From an uncultured Gemmataceae bacterium (lineage in GTDB: Bacteria > Planctomycetota > Planctomycetia > Gemmatales > Gemmataceae), in assembly GCA_937922175.1 (NCBI GenBank), contig CAKZUU010000024.1, forward strand, positions 1 through 9,050: DNA of 9,050 nt. The letters are read 5' to 3'. Below are positions 6,714 through 9,050 of this stretch, in pieces (within the stretch, counting starts at the first letter, position 1; each line of letters begins with the position of its first letter). Position numbers and translations under genes: made by a program. The notes below the pieces were generated by a model. It saw only the letters and a list, made by a program, of their open reading frames with translations. It did not search any database and was not told the DNA's origin.

Positions 6714-7310
6714 TCAGGGGATAATCAGCTGCGGCGGGACATATCCCTGATACTCAGCGGCAAGTTTGGCGACGCCCAGATTGGCATTGGCGGGGAGAAC
6801 CACTCCCTTGCCGGTCACATGAGATTGAGCAGCCGCCGCGAATGTGCCGAACATCAGGCCTGACGGGGTACCGGCCCAATTCACTCGACTCAACCAGATC
6901 GGCCCATAACCGACGACCCAGCCCCGCGACGGAATGTACAGCTGGCTGTAGGTTGCATACGGGCTAAACGTCAGCCCGTAGTGGGACGGTGCCATCACTT
7001 GAGTCGACCAACCCCCGAACGGGTGGAACGAACGATTCAGCACCATCGGTCCCGTCCACCACTGCTGCACTCCCACCGGGGTGAACGCCAGGCGATACGC
7101 TCCCGGATACCAGACGACCTGATGGAACCCCAGTGGCGATACATGCCAGCGATAAACCGGCAACCCCACGAGGTTGAACGTTCCAAAGTTACCGACGCGA
7201 TAGCCGCTGACCACCGCTGGTGGCAATTGTGCTCGGGCTTGACTGGGCGTCGTCATTGCCAGACCCAAGACGGCGACGAGCAATACGAGATTCACAATCC
7301 ACGCTTTCAT
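6714..7310 (-). CDS. Secreted aromatic-rich protein with four 19-20 residue repeats, function unknown
   Basis: I do not recognise the family. The 198-residue product starts with a clear signal peptide: Lys2, a hydrophobic stretch 4-19, and an ARA cleavage site at 25-27 before Gln28. The mature protein is rich in Trp, Tyr, Phe, Pro and Gly. Four degenerate repeats are visible with cores HVSPLG (56-61), AFTPVG (75-80), SFHPFG (94-99) and TFSPYA (114-119). The core prolines fall at 59, 78, 97 and 117, and each core is followed 5-7 residues later by Gln and hydrophobic residues. A fifth, weaker unit may follow around GYGPIW. This spacing suggests repeated beta-hairpins, such as a small propeller or solenoid for surface binding. 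No catalytic residues are evident. The ATG at 7310 has AGGGGG 7 bases upstream. Intrinsic terminator at 6621-6652. Confidence 0.85.
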   Translation of the reverse strand: MKAWIVNLVLLVAVLGLAMTTPSQARAQLPPAVVSGYRVGNFGTFNLVGLPVYRWHVSPLGFHQVVWYPGAYRLAFTPVGVQQWWTGPMVLNRSFHPFGGWSTQVMAPSHYGLTFSPYATYSQLYIPSRGWVVGYGPIWLSRVNWAGTPSGLMFGTFAAAAQSHVTGKGVVLPANANLGVAKLAAEYQGYVPPQLIIP

Positions 7311-7327
7311 GGAACCACCCCCTGTTC

Positions 7328-7343
7328 AATCTTGCGCGAGATT
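7328..7343. repeat. Imperfect palindrome in the leader of the secreted-protein gene
   Basis: AATCTTGCGCGAGATT has 5-bp outer arms (AATCT/AGATT), a T-G mismatch and a GCGC centre. It lies 18 bases upstream of the ATG at 7310, just before the ribosome binding site on the minus strand. It may be an operator or a small RNA hairpin, or chance. I found no convincing promoter boxes for this gene. Confidence 0.25.
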
Positions 7344-7485
7344 GACCGCCCATCGTATTTGACGCAAAAACAATGCCGCTAGATTCCACAAACTCGTCTG
7401 CCTCCGCCGCTCGGTCGGCTTCTCCAAATTGAGGGATGAGACAACGAACGCCGACTCAGGTGGTGGCCGCCCTCATTTTAGGCCA

Positions 7486-7513
7486 TTGAGGAGCACCTGA
7501 GAACAGCTAAGAT
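7486..7513 (+). promoter_or_regulatory. Putative sigma-70 promoter of the Tat-exported protein gene
   Basis: TTGAGG (7486-7491), a 16-base spacer and TAAGAT (7508-7513) each match 4 of 6 consensus positions. Transcription would begin near 7520, giving a leader of about 40 nt before the start at 7561. The rest of the gap from 7311 to 7560 contains nothing else I can identify. Confidence 0.3.
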
Positions 7514-7560
7514 GACGGGGTGGTCCTGAGACCATTGAGCGGGCTTGTCTGGGGAGAGAA

Positions 7561-8901
7561 GTGACCATGATGGATCGGCAACGGCGATTGTCCCGGCGGA
7601 AGTTTCTCGCGGGAGCAGCCGGTTTGACACTCTCGGCCGCTTCGAAGATGGGCGGAGCGTCGCCGGTCTCGGGGACTTCGGGGATGTTGGCACGGCCGCC
7701 GCGACTCGATACGGCCGGGCGAAAACCGCTCGCCGTTGTCACGACCGTTTGCCGACCCCTCTCGCACTCGTATCACATCGCGGGACGCTTTCTGTTCGGC
7801 TACGTGCGGCAAGGGGAGTTCCACACTCCGCCCTTCTACATCAAGGGGATGGCTGTCGATCAGACTCCCGACAACGACATCTCCCGGAGTTGGGCCCAAG
7901 AGTTCGGTTTCCGCTGGTCTCGCTCCGTGGCCGATGTCCTTCTGGAGGGGGACCAATTGGCGGTCGAGGGCGTCTTGCTCATCGCCGAGCATGGAAATTA
8001 TCCGCGGAACGAGAAGGGTCAGGTTCTTTATCCGCGCTATGAAATGTTTCAACAGATCGTTGACTGCTTCCGCCGGGCGGGGCGCGTTGTTCCCGTCTTT
8101 TGCGATAAGCATCTGTCGTACAGTTGGGACAAAGCGTGGAAGATGGTCCAACAAGCTCGGGAGATGAAGATTCCCGTGATGGCGGGATCAAGTCTGCCGC
8201 TCACTTGGCGTCGGCCGGAATTGGAACTTCCTTTGGGCTGCCAGATTGAAGAGGCGCTCGTGGCCGCCTACGGACCCATCGAGGTGTACGGCATTCACGC
8301 TTTGGAGACGTTGCAGTGCATGCTCGAGCGTCGTCGAGGGGGGGAGACCGGCGTGCGGGCCGTTCGGTGCCTGACCGGCGACGCGGTTTGGAAAGCCGGT
8401 GACGAGGGGCTATGGAGCTGGGATCTTCTCGAAGCCGCTTTGGCCCGCAGCGAGACCGTCAATCCCGGCGACGTCCGCCGAAATACCGGCGCTTTCCCCG
8501 TTCAGACTTACGCCGCCCAAGCGCCCATCGCGTTTCTCGTCGAATATCGCAACGGCTGCCGTGGCACCGTCCTGCTCCTCAACGGTCACGTACAGGACTT
8601 CACCTTCGCTGCCCGACTCGCCGGTCAGGCAAACCCTGTCTCGTGCCTGTTCGTCTTGCCTCAACCTCCCGGCGCGAAATTCCTGGAAGCGCAAACCATG
8701 GCCATCGAAAAAATGTTGACGACCGGCAAACCGCCGATCCCGGTCGAGCGGACCCTGCTAACTTCCGGGACGCTAGATTTTCTTCTCACCAGTCATGCTC
8801 GACAAGGTGAACGGATCGAGACACCCGAACTCGACGTCGCCTATCAGCCGCCCGAGGATAGCGGCTTCGTTCGGGGGAGCATCGCGGCGGCCCCCGCCTG
8901 A
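7561..8901 (+). CDS. Tat-exported conserved protein, divergent Gfo/Idh/MocA-like
   Basis: The 446-residue product begins with a twin-arginine signal: SRRKFL at 11-16, then a hydrophobic AGAAGLTLSAAS stretch, so it should be folded before export to the periplasm. The mature part is not assigned with certainty. Several segments align by eye with Gfo/Idh/MocA oxidoreductases: VEGVLLIAEHGNYP (135-148) at the strand that ends the nucleotide fold, VFCDKH (179-184) where that family has CEKP, and GIHALETLQCMLE (244-256) where it has GxHxxD. The usual glycine-rich GxGxxG loop is not seen. After LAVVTT the sequence runs CRPLSHSYHIAGRF instead. It may have lost NAD(P) binding or bind it differently. 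GGGGAG (7551-7556) lies 4 bases before the GTG at 7561 and 10 before the ATG at 7567, so either start is possible. A probable Rieske gene follows after 95 bases. Confidence 0.85.
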   Translation: MTMMDRQRRLSRRKFLAGAAGLTLSAASKMGGASPVSGTSGMLARPPRLDTAGRKPLAVVTTVCRPLSHSYHIAGRFLFGYVRQGEFHTPPFYIKGMAVDQTPDNDISRSWAQEFGFRWSRSVADVLLEGDQLAVEGVLLIAEHGNYPRNEKGQVLYPRYEMFQQIVDCFRRAGRVVPVFCDKHLSYSWDKAWKMVQQAREMKIPVMAGSSLPLTWRRPELELPLGCQIEEALVAAYGPIEVYGIHALETLQCMLERRRGGETGVRAVRCLTGDAVWKAGDEGLWSWDLLEAALARSETVNPGDVRRNTGAFPVQTYAAQAPIAFLVEYRNGCRGTVLLLNGHVQDFTFAARLAGQANPVSCLFVLPQPPGAKFLEAQTMAIEKMLTTGKPPIPVERTLLTSGTLDFLLTSHARQGERIETPELDVAYQPPEDSGFVRGSIAAAPA

Positions 8902-8996
8902 GCGGACCTCCGCAGCGATCGGGGGACCACTCCCGGTTTCATCCGTGAAAACGATCATCGATCATTCGGTCACAGTCAAGGAAAAGAGGTTATTTC
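8902..8996 (+). other. Spacer between the Tat-exported gene and the Rieske-like gene
   Basis: The spacer begins with a short GCGGA/TCCGC inverted repeat (8902-8913) directly after the stop codon, too small to be a confident terminator. A tandem 7-base repeat, CGATCAT at 8952-8958 and again at 8959-8965, lies about 30 bases before the next start and could be a protein-binding site. AAGAGG (8984-8989) is the ribosome binding site of the next gene, 7 bases before its ATG. No clear promoter is visible, so co-transcription with the upstream gene is possible. Confidence 0.4.
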
Positions 8997-9050
8997 ATGG
9001 CGTTTGAGCGAGTAGCGTCGGTTTCGGAATTGGTCGAAGGCAAGGGCAAA
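8997..9050 (+). CDS. N-terminal fragment of a probable Rieske (2Fe-2S) protein, cut by the window edge
   Basis: An ATG at 8997 with an excellent ribosome binding site (AAGAGG, 7 bases upstream) opens a frame that stays open for 18 codons to the window end: MAFERVASVSELVEGKGK. The pattern of an aromatic residue, then a VASVSEL-like strand and a Gly/Lys turn is typical of the first strand of soluble Rieske ferredoxins and NirD-like proteins, which carry a 2Fe-2S cluster on two Cys and two His. Those ligands would lie beyond the window, so the assignment rests on the N-terminal pattern only. If correct, it would be a small electron carrier next to the Tat-exported oxidoreductase-like protein. 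Confidence 0.5.
   Translation, partial: MAFERVASVSELVEGKGK

Noticed and set aside
7507..8154. 215-residue minus-strand open frame over the start of the Tat-exported gene
   Set aside because: It is antisense to the Tat signal and conserved-looking segments, and its composition is that of a shadow frame.
1..9050. CRISPR arrays, insertion sequences, tRNA or rRNA genes
   Set aside because: No regularly spaced repeats, transposase motifs, terminal inverted repeats or TTCGA-type tRNA arms were seen on either strand.

Overview
The window looks like chromosomal DNA of a planctomycete (phylum Planctomycetota), possibly a Gemmata-like lineage. This is inferred from the GC-rich coding sequence, a DUF1559 pseudopilin-like protein with the H-X9-DG motif, a response regulator whose excisionase-type helix-turn-helix precedes its receiver domain, and several secreted or Tat-exported proteins of the kind common in that phylum. 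I see no mobile element, CRISPR array, tRNA or rRNA.

Layout, left to right. Bases 1-107 may hold the tail of a plus-strand gene entering from the left. An 11-bp perfect hairpin (127-167) separates it from the convergent response-regulator gene (186-770, minus). That gene has a near-consensus sigma-70 promoter about 250 bases upstream (1020-1047), so its mRNA should carry a leader of about 240 nt that contains inverted repeats, one of them touching the ribosome binding site. Next comes full-length mnmG (1285-3207, minus), the tRNA wobble-uridine modification enzyme. It is divergent from a DUF1559 pseudopilin-like gene (3291-4007, plus). The 83-base gap between the two is largely filled by a three-armed nested inverted repeat. 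A PGM2-like phosphosugar mutase (4094-6025, plus) follows, then a small secreted protein of unknown function (6117-6581, plus).

The small secreted gene converges on a second one (6714-7310, minus). Between them lies a textbook intrinsic terminator whose U tract serves the minus strand. The minus-strand protein is rich in aromatic residues and carries four degenerate 19-20 residue repeats. The last full gene (7561-8901, plus) encodes a Tat-exported protein with traces of a Gfo/Idh/MocA oxidoreductase fold but no recognisable glycine-rich dinucleotide loop. It is followed at 8997 by the first 18 codons of a probable Rieske 2Fe-2S protein, which runs off the right edge.

The genes do not form one obvious pathway. 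mnmG and the mutase are housekeeping functions. The rest are regulatory or exported proteins, mostly without assigned function. The best candidates for something undescribed are the repeat-bearing secreted protein, the Tat-exported Gfo/Idh-like protein paired with a Rieske-like protein, and two structured non-coding regions (the response-regulator leader and the mnmG/DUF1559 divergent spacer).
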